A stretch of 64,000 nucleotides of DNA from Membranipora membranacea (GCA_914767715.1 OU612074.1:14310062-14374061); one strand, 5' to 3'. Positions 36,801-47,940 are shown, numbered from the stretch's first letter. The notes: generated by a model from the letters alone, not told the origin. Numbers and translations: made by a program.

Positions 36801-39800
36801 GTTTTTCGCATTACGATAAGTAATCCCATTCATAACACCAAAAATTGGCACGTTCTGGTATTCGCTCAGGATGCTGGTTATAATGGGGGCTGTAGGCTAT
36901 GGCCTATTAGCTGCCCGATGCTAATAACAGTTTCAACAGCCAGCAACAGACAATGATAGCAATACACATCGAATACAATTCTTAGTACTCAATACACACT
37001 GAAATGTGCTACAATAAGCTTTATCAGCATGGTCCAAAATTGACTAACTTTCAGTCCAGACCCACAGCATAGTTTCCTACCAACGCTCAGAGCCCCAAGG
37101 GAACGCCCTACACACGTCCCTATGACAGATGCATTCTGTAGAACTTTTAAATTGGATTCAGTGCGATGCCTGATGAGATCTAATCGTATCATGGGGACCA
37201 ATATCAGACTCAAACTTAGTCAATGAAATTACTGTTTACATATAACCGTTTCTAGACTAATATACCTACACAGAGTAATCAGTATATTTGGTGTGCCTCA
37301 GTACTTTTCTATTTGGTTTGTGCATATAACCTTATTGCACTGCGAGTAAACAAAGATTAAGGTTGTAAATGCCACAATTTGAGTTGAGCCCATTTTCAGT
37401 AAATAATAACTGTGTTGCGCCACAGACGGACGGACGCAAGTGTTACATGTTGTGTTCAATTGGTACGTGGTTCATTCACAACCATGGACTTGATCATTAG
37501 TCTATGTTCATAACTGAACATGATGGTCTACAAAGGCTGAAATGAGTCAGAGGAAGTGAATTTCTAGAAGTTTGTTGGGGGTCTGTTAGCAAATATAACG
37601 CTATTAGCAGCAGAGGGTCGATCAAAGTGACCACACAAGACCTAGAAGCCCTTCTATGCTATGAATTTGAAAGTGAAGGGGGTGAGAGTGTGTGTGTCTA
37701 CACCAAACATCAAACGCACATTGCCTCTAGGATTAGGACAAAAGCCCTATTCGCACAAAAGAGAGAAATGTTTGTTCCTTTTATACCAGTAATTACACTT
37801 TTGTAATTTGGTTTATGATATCATTCAAAGTGTGCTAGCAGTAGCATGCGATACTCCATTCCACAAAGCATCATAATTTACTGTTTTGCCTAAAAATGGA
37901 TAAGTAGTTCTCTGAAAACTGACATCAATATGTTTTATGTCAAAGATTATAAATACCCTGCTATGGTAGACCTCATATCCAAATCTTTTTTACACTATCA
38001 CAGACTGATTTTTAACTCTGCAACCAGGACATCCTCTCGGGCCAGCCAAACATTCCGCCCTATCCGGATGCCGTACGGTCTAATAGCTTTTTTAACTACT
38101 TCATGACATATTACGATAATGGTTTCATTTATAAAGAGTAGATAATTGTCATTTTTAAGTAACCATCTTAACCAGCTGTTATGCATTCAGTTTTGTCTCC
38201 TCGGAGATATTGTTATGCACAATACATCAAAGTCAAAGTCAAATCCTACCATTTGTAATTGTAATCACTGTCTCATTTGCTGTCACAAGTACTGTCAGGA
38301 AATTAAAGTCTATACAAAAAAAGATGCTATTCGGGTTTATAGGTAAGCCTAATGTATCTACCATGCAGTGCTTGCTGTCAACAATCAGCAAGCCCTGGAT
38401 GACACTTAAAACTAGAAGCACATAACCATCGAGGGTCTAATGAAGCCTTTACTGCCACCCTGTTCAAGCTTTCTATCTCTAGATGACGGAAAACAAAACT
38501 ACATGGCAGCACTCATAATCAGCTGCTCCAAACACTCAAATAAAACTCGAGAATTATCGTTCTACTCAAGCACCTTGATCTACTGCAAAGTGCAAACAGA
38601 CAGAAAACAGAGAAACAGCGACAAAGTCACCACGCTACTAAAGCAGAGAATACAATCATGGGTAGCGACCATCCTGTTTTCACCATCGAGGTTATAAGGC
38701 AGTCACACAGTTGCAGCTTAACGGAGCTAAATCTTAGGGTGGAGCATCTGGACAACAGCAGGTGTTTCAGATAACTAAGTTTCCAAGCTTATACCCTGGT
38801 AATACAACTAAACACTTTTTAATCATCATCTTATATCTTGAGCCAACTCTTTCAGGGTATTTTTCACAGCAATACATGAATCTAACCACAAAGACACAGG
38901 ACTGCTATTTCCAGTATAAAGAACCAGCGAGATAATGATATTTTTAATGAATGAAATCTTGTTTACTCAGTGCTGTTAATGAATAGCTCTATGAAATTCA
39001 GCTGTCTAAATAAAGTTTACTTCAACCAATCAGAAATTTCAACAGCTTAGGACAAAAAGTATGAGCTTTTTTATTTCCCTTCAACCTATTGCTATGGGCT
39101 TTACAAACAAACCTAAGGCCCTATCTGATCTTAGCCAGTTTCCAGAGCTCAACATTGGCCACACACCTACCCAGCCGGTCGGCTTCCCACGTAGCTTAGA
39201 TGTTACTATGGAAGCAGTAGTAATTGCGCAATAATCACCAAATAATTAATCAAGCTAGAGGGTTTGCCACTTGCATTTTACTACAAAGGGATTTATGGAT
39301 GATTGAACTCATAGCTTTGTATAATAAATCAGATTTGGGTAATTAATGGACTTCTTATGACAGGTCATAAACAAACCCACCTCGACTTCTTCCTTTTTAT
39401 GAAGCCTAGCAGGGTGATAGGATTAGGGACGATGTTGGGAGGTGGATAAATTTTGTGGCCAGAATTAAATCAACGTAAGGATTTAAATGTTAACAAATGA
39501 AGTGTTGAGAGCTGGATTTTATTGTTTGGGCATCTAGGTAAATCAACATGAGTGGTTGTTGCATGGTGGTACAGAAATAAGCGCATACAAGAGTTGCCTA
39601 GATTTTAATTTGAGGCAGTTGAAATCTACATCCTCACAAAAATATACAATTAAGTGAAATCACCCAGCTGCATACAATGAAAGCCCCAATCCCAAAAACC
39701 ACAATATACCAGCTTTATCGTAATGCCAGGTACTCAAGGTCCTGGACAACAAAGGCACTCCTAGACGATCCCAGACCCTCAAACGTTCATCAGTCGTAAT

Positions 39801-41023
39801 AATATGCATGTATATTATGATTCAGGTGGCCTACAGACTTCGTGTATATGTTTACAACATTAATTAAGACCATCTCAGCCTATAATTGTTTATACCTAGC
39901 AGTTGCATACCTTTCCTCGTAGGTCATAATGTAAACCAAATGGGTTTTACACGCAATAATGTCTATGTTTATTGTTGTTAATCTAATACCCCTTGTCCGA
40001 CACTATGGGAGCCCTGGGTCAACTTGTACTGCAGTAGGCTACTGGGATAAAATGGAGATCATCATTTGAACAAAGCGTAATGAGCAATGAGATGAGTGGT
40101 AAGGGAGGGGGGGGGGGGGGGGGAAGTGGACTGTCAATAAATTTGCTTTCAGGAACCAAGATTCAAGGGCACGAAGAGTGAAAGAAATGTCACGTGCCAC
40201 CAGTAATATAGATTTCGAAATAAGAGCTACAGTATTACTGTCATGTCATAGTCTTCACCATACCACTGATCACTGACCGCTAACAGACAGGCTTATGCTG
40301 GTGTTCTTCGTGTCGGTCTTGCAAAACACCCTGCTGATGATGACCACCCTGGATGGATGTCTACAGTTTGTTTATAATGTCTCATAGCAGATAGTAAATT
40401 GGGAAAGACATGGATAGCAACTTATCATCATGACAATAAAAACTGTCACTTGTTTGTCAGAGATCGGTTTTAGGACATCTGCACTAAGAGTTATGAACCA
40501 GACCAAGTTTCGAACTATAGGATAGGCTACATACCGGTAATGCATATGGTGGGCTGACAACCTCCACTCCTTCTTTTTCTAGCTTCTGATTGATCAGATC
40601 ATAAAGACGACCCATCTCTAACTCTGCTATCGATTGGTCCCTGTTGTTCCTAGTCTGAGGTCGAGGTGAAACGTCATATATAAGTTCACGCGTTGCTGCC
40701 TGTCCACCAACAGAGGTCGCTTTGGACCTGTTTTGTGATTGTCTTCCTCGATTAATTTCGTCTTCTAATGTAAAGTAAACAGATGTGGCTCCTTCGCTGC
40801 GAAGTATCATCACTGAGTCGAGAATTATTTTCCTGTGTAGCGGATGTATGACTCCGATCGCATCCAAGTCCTCATCTTGGATCTGTTTGCAGAGCTCGAG
40901 CTCATCGTAACCGTTGTCGTAAAAAGATGCGGAGTATTGTGTTAGTCCCAGACTTCTCAGCCATTCCGCTACAATACTATCCTGTTCCGTGCAGTCCAGC
41001 ATCATCATCAAATCTGAAGACAT
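18478..41023 (-). CDS. SASH1-like: SASH1/SAMD5-like SAM-domain scaffold protein (at least 13 coding exons, ~1040 aa recovered)
   Basis: The exons, in order, encode: an N-terminal SAM domain like SAMD5; a module with KLEKEGVEV, PPY and RYADEL; Ser/Gly/Pro-rich linkers; a segment RLDALMQVKAGKLSVDEAMA matching the conserved helical region N-terminal of the SASH1 SH3 domain (EEALARL); a basic KIGEFFKLPSFRRKNKS; a Cys-containing linker; a poly-Ser/Gln stretch; RRDSGCYLSNENI, matching RDSGCYESSENL of SASH1; a second module with ESIDL, PYTDE and SRYA; and a C-terminal SAM domain. SASH1 relatives are adaptor scaffolds in receptor signalling and cytoskeletal control (family knowledge). The SH3 domain and central SAM of vertebrate SASH1 were not found. 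All listed exon junctions agree in phase except that between 32507-32549 and 25925-26070, where an exon of length 3n+1 seems to be missing. Two adjacent genes rather than one remain possible. Confidence 0.8.
18844..18878. repeat. (AT)n microsatellite
   Basis: A run of about 17 AT units in the last intron of the SAM gene. Confidence 0.95.
19234..19280. repeat. Micro-palindrome insertion with 7-bp direct repeats
   Basis: A 33-bp hairpin (arms cagggagtttgggaca, one-base loop, 19241-19273) is immediately flanked on both sides by gttaaag (19234-19240 and 19274-19280). It lies in the last intron of the SAM gene. Confidence 0.8.
19470..19601 (-). CDS. SAM gene exon 12: second half of the second module
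   Basis: 44 codons, phase 0 to 0, acceptor ttttttttag, donor gtaagt. It reads DGQWCVPISLVSRYAQLCTT, matching HGRCGIPEALVQRYAEDL of SASH1, then a helix-like stretch. The intron before it sits at the same residue and phase as the one between exons 1 and 2. Confidence 0.85.
20003..20275 (-). CDS. SAM gene exon 11: RDSGCY motif and first half of the second module
   Basis: 91 codons, phase 0 to 0. GGRVRRDSGCYLSNENINNN corresponds to the RDSGCYESSENLEN signature of SASH1. It ends with LSDRLRSQMGRESIDLTIMP and YTDE, the KLxxEGIDLxxxPYS segment that precedes the last SAM domain in SASH1. Confidence 0.85.
20656..21080 (-). CDS. SAM gene exon 10: acidic/Ser region with Ser-Gln repeats
   Basis: 425 nt, phase 1 to 0, acceptor ctttgcttacag, donor gtgaga. 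It begins FSEKFDAWYQQNLPSDDETR, then has a long Ser/Ala/Asn stretch ending in repeated SSQ units. The aligned SSQ codons (tcctcacaa-like) suggest replication slippage. Confidence 0.8.
21081..22232 (-). other. Intron of the SAM gene; nothing else seen
   Basis: This is the intron between exons 9 and 10. No additional exon, repeat structure or RNA gene was recognised. Confidence 0.6.
22233..22387 (-). CDS. SAM gene exon 9: linker
   Basis: 155 nt, phase 2 to 1, acceptor gttacttttttag, donor gtatgt. It reads ADIVRAPPSCRQCNTPLNQP and ends near PTPHHYNKP. A CxxC pair is the only motif. Confidence 0.7.
22789..23053 (-). CDS. SAM gene exon 8: Cys- and Pro-rich linker
   Basis: 265 nt, phase 1 to 2, donor gtgagt. 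It contains KLKCTCGLQTG, MCSCDDCVRVRA and a PPPPPSP stretch that could bind SH3 or EVH1 domains (inference). There is no SH3 domain here, where vertebrate SASH1 would carry one. Confidence 0.75.
23438..23449. repeat. Poly-C run (12)
   Basis: Twelve consecutive C in an intron of the SAM gene. Length may be uncertain in the assembly. Confidence 0.9.
23668..23878 (-). CDS. SAM gene exon 7: basic segment and Gly/Ser linker
   Basis: 211 nt, phase 0 to 1, acceptor catttcattcag, donor gtatgt. It starts KKSATAKIGEFFKLPSFRRK, a basic amphipathic stretch that recalls the KKNKYFWQNFRKNQ region of SASH1, then becomes Gly/Ser-rich. Confidence 0.75.
24245..24513 (-). CDS. SAM gene exon 6: SASH1-type conserved helical segment
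   Basis: 269 nt, phase 1 to 0. A His/Pro-rich start with several Cys precedes FEQKRLDALMQVKAGKLSVD and EAMARIRLFEKQ. This matches the SASH1 stretch that reads ERIQLMMMVKEK...EEALARLKEYEAQ, the hallmark of the SLY/SASH family. It ends with a Lys-rich stretch. Confidence 0.85.
25258..25414. repeat. Two tandem hairpins of the tagcctgtc foldback family
   Basis: 25258-25334 and 25343-25414 each start tagcctgt(c/t)ttgacaagc and end with the complement, with G/C-rich loops. Their arms match the palindromes at 10528 and 15037. They lie in an intron of the SAM gene. Confidence 0.75.
25697..25821. repeat. MITE with ~55-bp inverted arms (aagcgctt family)
   Basis: The ends are gttaaagcgctt and aagcgctttaac. 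The arms share ggatagctggtag and attatcaacca on opposite strands around a short loop. A second copy is at 60582-60713. Confidence 0.8.
25925..26070 (-). CDS. SAM gene exon 5: His/Ser-rich linker
   Basis: 146 nt, entry phase 2, exit phase 1, acceptor tcttttcctgtag, donor gtaaga. It reads MYGQSSTEIPHLLRETSEPR and later STSFQDTPLSHYQG. The exit phase fits exon 6 exactly. Confidence 0.7.
26071..32506 (-). other. Large intronic region of the SAM gene; an exon may be hidden here
   Basis: Nothing with a convincing acceptor-frame-donor on the minus strand was found, although the phase mismatch between exons 4 and 5 calls for an exon of length 3n+1. The region contains a short tandem repeat at 29071-29130 and no recognisable gene on the plus strand. 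Confidence 0.5.
29071..29130. repeat. 22-bp tandem repeat, ~2.7 copies
   Basis: The unit ggcggtagatgttgatagcg plus gt is repeated perfectly, the third copy breaking off after 16 bp. Confidence 0.9.
32507..32549 (-). CDS. SAM gene exon 4 (candidate 43-nt exon)
   Basis: Acceptor acttgtttcag and donor gtaaaa enclose VQKSVQSGASAIAA, phase 0 in and 1 out. It continues the frame of exon 3 but does not fit the phase-2 entry of the next exon, so an exon is missing between them or this one is spurious. Confidence 0.45.
32550..35148 (-). other. Intron between exons 3 and 4 of the SAM gene
   Basis: A minus-strand frame of 69 codons at 34646-34855 is open but has no splice-site support or family match. 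No other feature was recognised. Confidence 0.5.
35149..35346 (-). CDS. SAM gene exon 3: Ser/Pro-rich linker
   Basis: 66 codons, phase 0 to 0, acceptor tctctttag, donor gtaagt. It begins FDGGESFYRQGQSPFSSG and ends NGSPNL. It is probably disordered, with no family motif. Both splice sites are strong and the frame is open throughout. Confidence 0.7.
36083..36286 (-). CDS. SAM gene exon 2: RYADEL half of the first module
   Basis: 68 codons, phase 0 to 0, acceptor tattatag, strong donor gtaagt. It reads SGGMSVPVVTALAMRYADEL, continuing the module begun in exon 1 and corresponding to GRCGIPEALVQRYAEDL of SASH1. A Met/Arg-rich helix-like stretch and an Asn/Gly/Ser linker follow. Confidence 0.8.
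36287..40534 (-). other. Large first intron of the SAM gene
   Basis: About 4.2 kb between the SAMD5-like exon and exon 2. No exon or RNA gene was recognised. A poly-G run lies at 40107-40123. Confidence 0.6.
40107..40123. repeat. Poly-G run (17)
   Basis: Seventeen consecutive G in the first intron of the SAM gene. It could form a G-quadruplex; the exact length is prone to assembly error. Confidence 0.9.
40535..41023 (-). CDS. SAM gene exon 1: SAMD5-like SAM domain
   Basis: There are 163 codons from ATG at 41023; donor gtatgt, phase 0. Residues ~15-80 form the SAM domain (IVAEWLRSLGLTQY, NGYDELELCKQI, DLDAIGV, HPLHRKIIL), very close to SAMD5, including the following YFTLE. After a basic Ser-rich linker come LINQKLEKEGVEVVSPPYAL, which matches the KLxxxGIxLxxPPY segment of SAMD5 and SASH1. 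An upstream non-coding exon is possible. The first Met is the first of several. Confidence 0.85.
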
Positions 41024-43472
41024 CAGTCAGCAGTTTGCTGGCATCAAATCACTACCCTCTTTTTTCAACGATTAGACATAAATATTCAATTGTTTACTCT
41101 TGTCAATTTGAAGTTTCTCAAGAAAGCCTAGCTGAAATCTTCGCGTAAGTTACTCACTTTTATGCTAGGTAATCATAGTGTGTGGTAAATATTCATTGAC
41201 ACAAAGTCCCTAGCTGTATTGAATAAAGCTGTCATAAGCACTCAAGTCCTTGGCTTTTTGTAATTGTCCAATAATATAACTTTTGTAATGATAAGCTCCT
41301 CCCATCCTACAGCTGATGAAAAATCAGCTAGGTGTAGGCAACTCCAGTAAGCATAACAATACCAATAAGTGTAAGATGACATGGAGTTGTATCCTCTGTA
41401 AATTGGTGAGTACAACTCCAGGTCAGATCTTTTTGGGCCTTGCGTACAACTTCTCTTTTAAACTTATTACCAGTAAGACACAGTAATAAATCTCAGCAAC
41501 CTTGTCAATTTAATAGAAAAATACTGTTCTTCTGTCAAAGCCTTCGTTGTTTTTGGAAGTATAACACAATGATACCAACACTCATTCACAAAAAAACATA
41601 TGCAATACGATAAGAAAAAACTTTGTTCGCTCTATTTTTTTGAGAGTGCTGCAATGTCGCACATAAATATGATCTTTTTATTTTCTGATTGTCATTCACT
41701 AATAATGTAAAGAATGTGTCAAATCAGAATTCTTCATCATTCACGGTGACTTCGCTCTTACATTGATCACAATAGCGCAAATTCCAAACCCTAGCCATGT
41801 AGCAGTTAGGTGAACAGCCTTCTGTCAGTTCCTTGCAGGAAGTACATAGACAAAATCCAAATGCCTGATCAATGCTTGCACAAGCTGCTACCCAAGCCAC
41901 AAACTGAATCTAGACGATCTGATTAAAAAAAAGGTTGATTCAAATCGGATGTCTTATCACTCGCTCATCCCGAGGCATGGGTGGCGAAACATGAGTGCCT
42001 TATTGGCGAGGCTGCAATATCTGCGCCAATTTGCTCTCTGTTTTCAGGCAGGTCAAAGCGAATGAAGCCCAGGGCGGCCACAACTGCAGAACCGAATTAC
42101 GCAGAAACACGTTGTTACTGTCATATGCTAACACAGGACACTAGGACATCATATCTAACAAAGAAAAGATTTTTTTTATTTTTTCAAATTATTTTTACTG
42201 AATTTTTAAAAACACGCTCTTTTTAATACAAGGTGCCACTTTTTATGTAACGAGACTTTTAAAGGTTTAACACTCTGTGTGAAAGTCAATAGTCAGAATA
42301 AAGATAATAATAATAATAGAGACTAAACCGGTGAAAACATGCTGTGACAAGGCCTAACACACATATGCATCTATAATATTTATCCTGATGCACTTTATCA
42401 GATAACTTAAGGTGTAAGACAAAACCACATCGACACATTCAAAATTTCATGTTCACATACATAATCATATCTCTGTGACGGTTTCCATGTTCATATCATA
42501 ATTATGTCTATTATATCTATTTCTTATTGGATTATGTCAAAATTTGTGTCTTTTTCCATGACTTTGTCTATTTCTGCTCCAAAAAGGAGTTCATGGCACG
42601 TTCAAAACTCCCTGACTCCAATAACTCAATACTGGTGCTATGCTGTCTATTTGCAGAACCTTTTAAATATCTATTTTCATTGACAATCTAAGACTATAAG
42701 CTATTTCAAGCAAGACATTTTGGAAAATTTAGAGTTATGCTCTCCCGTCAGTCAAAAGGCCATTTTACGACCAAGGAAATTAATTACTGAGATTAGTTCT
42801 GTATAGTATTTTATCAATTGTTTTTATATTTGGACATAGGTACAACCATATAGTATTGAAACTAGTATTGTATATACAATGCATCAATTTATCATGTTTA
42901 GCATGTGAGACAAAATATCTGCAGATAGAACCCCTGAGGTTTGATTATTACCCACTCGACAAAAGAAAGAGAAAATCACAACAGTGAATATGAAATTATG
43001 GTCATAACAGCATACAATATCTTTCATCACAATAAGGATAAAAATAATGGCAATAAAATTATCATATACATAATTATATTGCTTCCAATGCTCAAGAAAA
43101 GATAATTCCGTATACATTATAATTAATTGACAACGTTCAATTCAAATGAGTTTGATTTAGTTTATTCGATCCAACCAATGAGCCTCTAATTCCTTGATCC
43201 AACTGACAATATCAAAATTATAAATGTATGTCCTTGACGGAATACAATACCAGAAATATTTAATGCCTTTAGCTGATTGTATGTGGATGAATGATGGCAG
43301 AACTCCATGTCACTACGATGTAAACATAACAATAATACGTGGGCGGCTAACGAGTTTACGTTAAGTCATGAGATTCCAAACTCCGTAAGTACATTGTTCA
43401 AAAATGTTATCGTTCAATTATTTTCCCATCGAATAGTGGCAGGCTGAAACCCTGTCTCAGCACATGTTAAAA
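41024..43472. other. Intergenic region upstream of the SAM gene
   Basis: This contains the presumed promoter of the SAM gene, but I see no clear core promoter element. No exon was recognised. Confidence 0.5.
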
Positions 43473-46400
43473 TTACCATGGGCACTTGGAGCTGTCCTTC
43501 ACACAAGGTAGGCATTCTCTTAGAAAACTGAAGCCTTCGTGCATAACATCCATAGCCTCAGGTTCTCGGGACAGGAGGCATACTTCTGCACAGTGGTGCA
43601 TATCGTCCATGTAGGTTACGGTGGGATAGACGGAGGATAACTCTAAAGAGTCCGACAGCTCTGGATACTCGTGATCCATCTTTATACCTGTTGAATGGAA
43701 AATGGAAAATTGTGAAGCCCAACAAAGAGAGAGAGAGAGGTTTCTCTATTTTAGCCCTGATCCTTTTTTATCTGAATATGATAAAAAAAACCAGAGCTCA
43801 CTCTGAACTGAATTAATAAAGTTGACTTAAAGAACTTGAAAACTTAAAGTCAGGTTATTTAAACATGCGTCGAATCTGGTCGAATGATGCTTCGATACTA
43901 TTTTTACAGTAAATACAGGAGTTGCATACCCCTTCACAGGAGAATTTACAGTAAAAATATTTTTACTTTTTCTTGAACCAGGGAGGGACTCTCCCCACTT
44001 AGTCATCACTCTTTTTAACCAGAAGAGATGTTGATCTCAGAAATATCCCTTAACATTTTTTTGAATTTTTTGTATGTCTTTGTCATTATTATTTTTACTG
44101 AAATATTTCATCATGCTAGCATTCAATTTTTTCAGCGATGATAGGCCTACTGAATGCAATATTTAATCAGTCTATCAATCAAAAATAGTGCCAGTTTAAA
44201 GATTCATTTTCAATTTTTGATAGCTTTATATCACATGGGTTGCCATAAAATCTTTATTTGCTGCGTATCGTTGATGAGAAAATTGACGATAAATAAATTA
44301 ATTCTTTATCAGAACCCACTACATGTTTAGTGTATGTGAAACTTCAGTTTTGTAAACTGAGGGTTTGGTCAGACAGTTTTGTTTAAATTGAACAAGTTGA
44401 TTGGATATTGGCCAATCAAACTATTTTATCACTCCACACACCCTGGACCTGTCTGCGGCTGATAGGTATCTATCACTAATATATTTATTATATGGACAAG
44501 AGGTACATATCTGGCCCTGAGCAAGCGTATGGCTATACATGTATGGTTGCTGCACCGATTTCTCTTCTTTGATTGATCCACAAGTTCAGAATCTAGAATA
44601 GATGACACTCAGCTTGCCTGAGTCTTGCCTGCCTGCCTGAGCTTGCCTGAGTTTTTGAGTGTTGTTACTGGGACATCATAGCTTCATTTAGATACAGACA
44701 CAAAGCTTTATACTTGGCATATTGCCACAAAAAGCCACGATATGTATTTTACTACTGATCATAATGTATATCAATGCTTCTTACCTTTTTGCTGACAGTA
44801 GTAGCACATAGCATCACAAGGCTTCCTATTAGCTCGATAAGCAGATTTTTTCTCTGATTTCAGATTGCTCTCGTAATCTGCCACAATATTCATCCTCTTA
44901 GCGTATTTCATCACCTTTGTCTGTCAAAACAGATTTACAGTCAATTCAATTGACAATATATTTTTAGTTTTCTCAGCATGTTGAAGAAAATAAACGAGTG
45001 CTAGCTCACCATTGGCGAAGTTCCGCTACATCAATACAAAATTCCAATCCGGGGACTGATAGTGATAGCCTCTAATGAATGACTGGCATAAATTGGGCAA
45101 AGCTGTAATCTAAATAGATGACTTTCATAACTAGCAAACTATAAAATCAATGAAAGCTCTAAAACTACTCAATAGCAGTTGAGTATATACATTTTTAAAT
45201 TTTGTTTAAATAATGGTTAATAATGAGAATAATAATCTTAAAAGTTAAAAAATATTCATAGAACTAGATTTGGCGATCTTGACTCTCACTATCGTTGAAA
45301 CTCTAGCCAAAAAAATTTTATTCTTCCAAACCAGTAAATAGGAAATGTGCATACAACTAACTGACCAGCAAGGCTAATGGTATTAAGTTATCGACTTAAT
45401 CTTTTGGTCTCAAATCCAGATAGAAACGCAAATAAAAATTGGGCAATAATTTTTTCTCTCTCATATAACTAAAATGCGCTTTTTGACTTAGTAATTGGAA
45501 TATGGACATCATATATATATGTATATATATATATATATATATGTTTTGTGTAATGTAAAAAACCATTTACTGAATATATATTATATTCATTGTCTTATTT
45601 ACGTTATTCATTGGTAACAATTGGCCAAAAAAAAAGAATACGGACTTTGTGAATTGTGAATGATAATCTATAAAGTTTTGTGGTTATAATTATAATGATA
45701 AATCTTACTAAATATTCAAAAAAATTTTATATTGCCACAGAGAATATAAACCGCCATCAACTGCCTTGTTAATTAATATGATTAGCTACATGTATTGGCG
45801 AATGCAGAACCAAACCAGGAGAAATCTATAAATCGGATCACCAAAATGATAACTCTACATTTCCATCTGATTTTCATTATTGACTTTGATCGGCAATAAT
45901 AACGTATATATATATATATATATTAATTTTTTAGTTTTTTTCGTTATCGATATTGAAAAATAACCAGTCACAGGAGCATCTACAACCCCAATAGAAAACA
46001 TTATTTAAAGCGACCAACCTTATAAACAATTTTAGACGAAGATTTTTTTTATGATTGTGAGCTTTAACCGGTGGCAAAGTGCTGCCTCACACTCAACTCT
46101 GACAACAAAAGTATTTAGCATTTTATACTGCTACGGTAGAGTTTGATGTCAAATCTTATATAGCTGGTGATTACACTAGTTTCGATTGCTCACTTACCCT
46201 ATCGCTGATGGTAGGCTGACAGCATACAGTCCAGTGAAATATGCAGGCGATAACCACATAAAAAGCAAAAAAGTCAATACTCTTTTTGCAAGTCATGATT
46301 TGGTCTATTTTCTCCCAGTAGTTTTGAGTTTTTGGCAGACAAATCTTTGTTCGTCAAAGAGTGCTCTGATGATTGTCCACCCTTATCCTTACAGCTCAAG

Positions 46401-47940
46401 TTATTGTCCTGAAATTGTTTGGAGTCAGAAACAAAGTGGTGGCGATTTTTGACGATGCAACAGTGAAGGCATGAAAGCAACCATGGAAAGTATGACATAT
46501 GACAGCACCTACTCTTTATAAACACAGGAGGTATTCAGAAAAGTAGATTATGAATGATAAGTGTGGTTTTATACATACGCAATAGTCCATTATGTTAATC
46601 TAGCATGTGCTTCCAAGGGAGTTAGGAATTCGAAGTAAATCTACTGTTCCAAACAGAGTTATAGGAAAATTATGGTAATATCACAGGCTATGGTGCAGCC
46701 AGCCAATGGTTGTTTAACAAATCAAATATCATTATCACTAAAGTGAGGATGGCCAGGATCTTAGTGATCTTTTCCATCCTTAGTGGTGAAAATTGTATTA
46801 GCTGCTGTATCAGATGCGATCCTAATGGTGGCCAAGGAGACATGACCCTACCACCCACATGGATTCCATTATGCTTGAGCTCTTCCTGTGCTTGACAATG
46901 CGTCATGAGACGGAATGGTGAATGGAATCAGTGGAACACATTAACACATTGGCGGCTTGATGAACCGTTCCTACAGGTCAAAAGAGCTTACATCACCGGG
47001 TGTGAAGGTTCATGGAAGGTCTAACACAACGACTGTATAACAATTTAAATGTCACACCTGTGTCCGTTGGTTTCCCTATGCGTGGAATATTTTGGATAAT
47101 CACTCCCGCTTTGTTGAGATACTTTTCACACGACACACCTGCGGTTAGAATGTTCTGCGTCACTTATACTGGGCGTTTTTGTGTGACACCTTTAACTTAC
47201 TAGGCGGGTGTAAGAACAGGAAGGAATAAAAATAAGTTCAGAACATGCTCCAAGGAAAAGATAGAGAGCTCAAACATTTAAATTCTCAAGATAATGTAAA
47301 ACACAAACTCCCACTTGCAGCCGTTTGAGCACTTAACTATCTAGGAACAGGAACTTTGAATTTCCAATAATAAAAGTCACAATCAGAATTGTTATCAAGA
47401 GCTATTAATAGATGATCAATGGGCAAAAGTCTCCTTCGAGATTGCATCACCAAGCTCTCCTCAAAGATCGAAGAGCTATAAAAAGAAAACCTTGTTCCCT
47501 GTATACATGAACAAATCCTTTGCTCAAACAATCGTCTCACCATCTGTAGAATTTTAAATATTATAAACTTTATCAATAAATATGTCTGAACTCTGGATAA
47601 TTCAACATCACTTAATACGAAAGAAAAGAAATTGGTGTATACATGCCATACGGACTTTCTTCTAATCGGTCAATTCTGTTACTGGACCATGTGCCTGTTT
47701 AGAGGTGCTTTTGCTGACAATCGTAAGTGGATCGATTGTCATCTAGTCTTTATCTGTTTGTAATGATTTGTTGCGAGGCAACAACGGTGCAAGTTTCAGG
47801 GCGGTCGAAGCTCATCTTGAGAAATAAATACATGTTCTCACCTTTCTAAATTTTCGGTTTTGCGTATCAGCTCCCCTATTTTGCAAGATGTTATTAGAAG
47901 CAATGTAACCTCCAAACACTACACTACACTGTCTGCACAC
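43473..47940 (-). CDS. Unrecognised Cys-rich protein, 3' exons (partial)
   Basis: Three exons agree in phase: 47842-47940 (33 codons, phase 0-0, donor gtgaga), 44785-44920 (136 nt, phase 0-1, acceptor ctgttttgacag, donor gtaaga) and 43473-43687 (215 nt, phase 1, TAA stop). The protein has VCRQCSVVFGGY, a ~65-residue basic linker (KVMKYAKRMNIVADYES), PCDAMCYYCQQKG, and an acidic/Cys tail with HHCAEVC and ECLPCVKDSSKCPW. Two CxxC knuckles around a basic linker suggest zinc binding and loosely recall Rpp21/Snm1 or C18orf21, but I cannot claim homology. The 5' end is not established; weaker upstream exons are listed at 52829 and 54342. Its three exon junctions and open frames support a real gene. 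Confidence 0.6.
45509..45542. repeat. (AT)n microsatellite
   Basis: Interrupted once by a G. A second shorter run (TA)n lies at 45905-45923. Confidence 0.9.
47337..47558 (-). CDS. Possible alternative last exon of the Cys-rich gene
   Basis: The acceptor aaattctacag is followed by an open phase-0 frame (MVRRLFEQRICSCIQGTRFS, ending KFKVPVPR) to a TAG. Phase 0 would fit the exit of the exon at 47842. There is no homology support and it may be chance. Confidence 0.25.
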   Translation of the reverse strand, partial: FKILQMVRRLFEQRICSCIQGTRFSFYSSSIFEESLVMQSRRRLLPIDHLLIALDNNSDCDFYYWKFKVPVPR

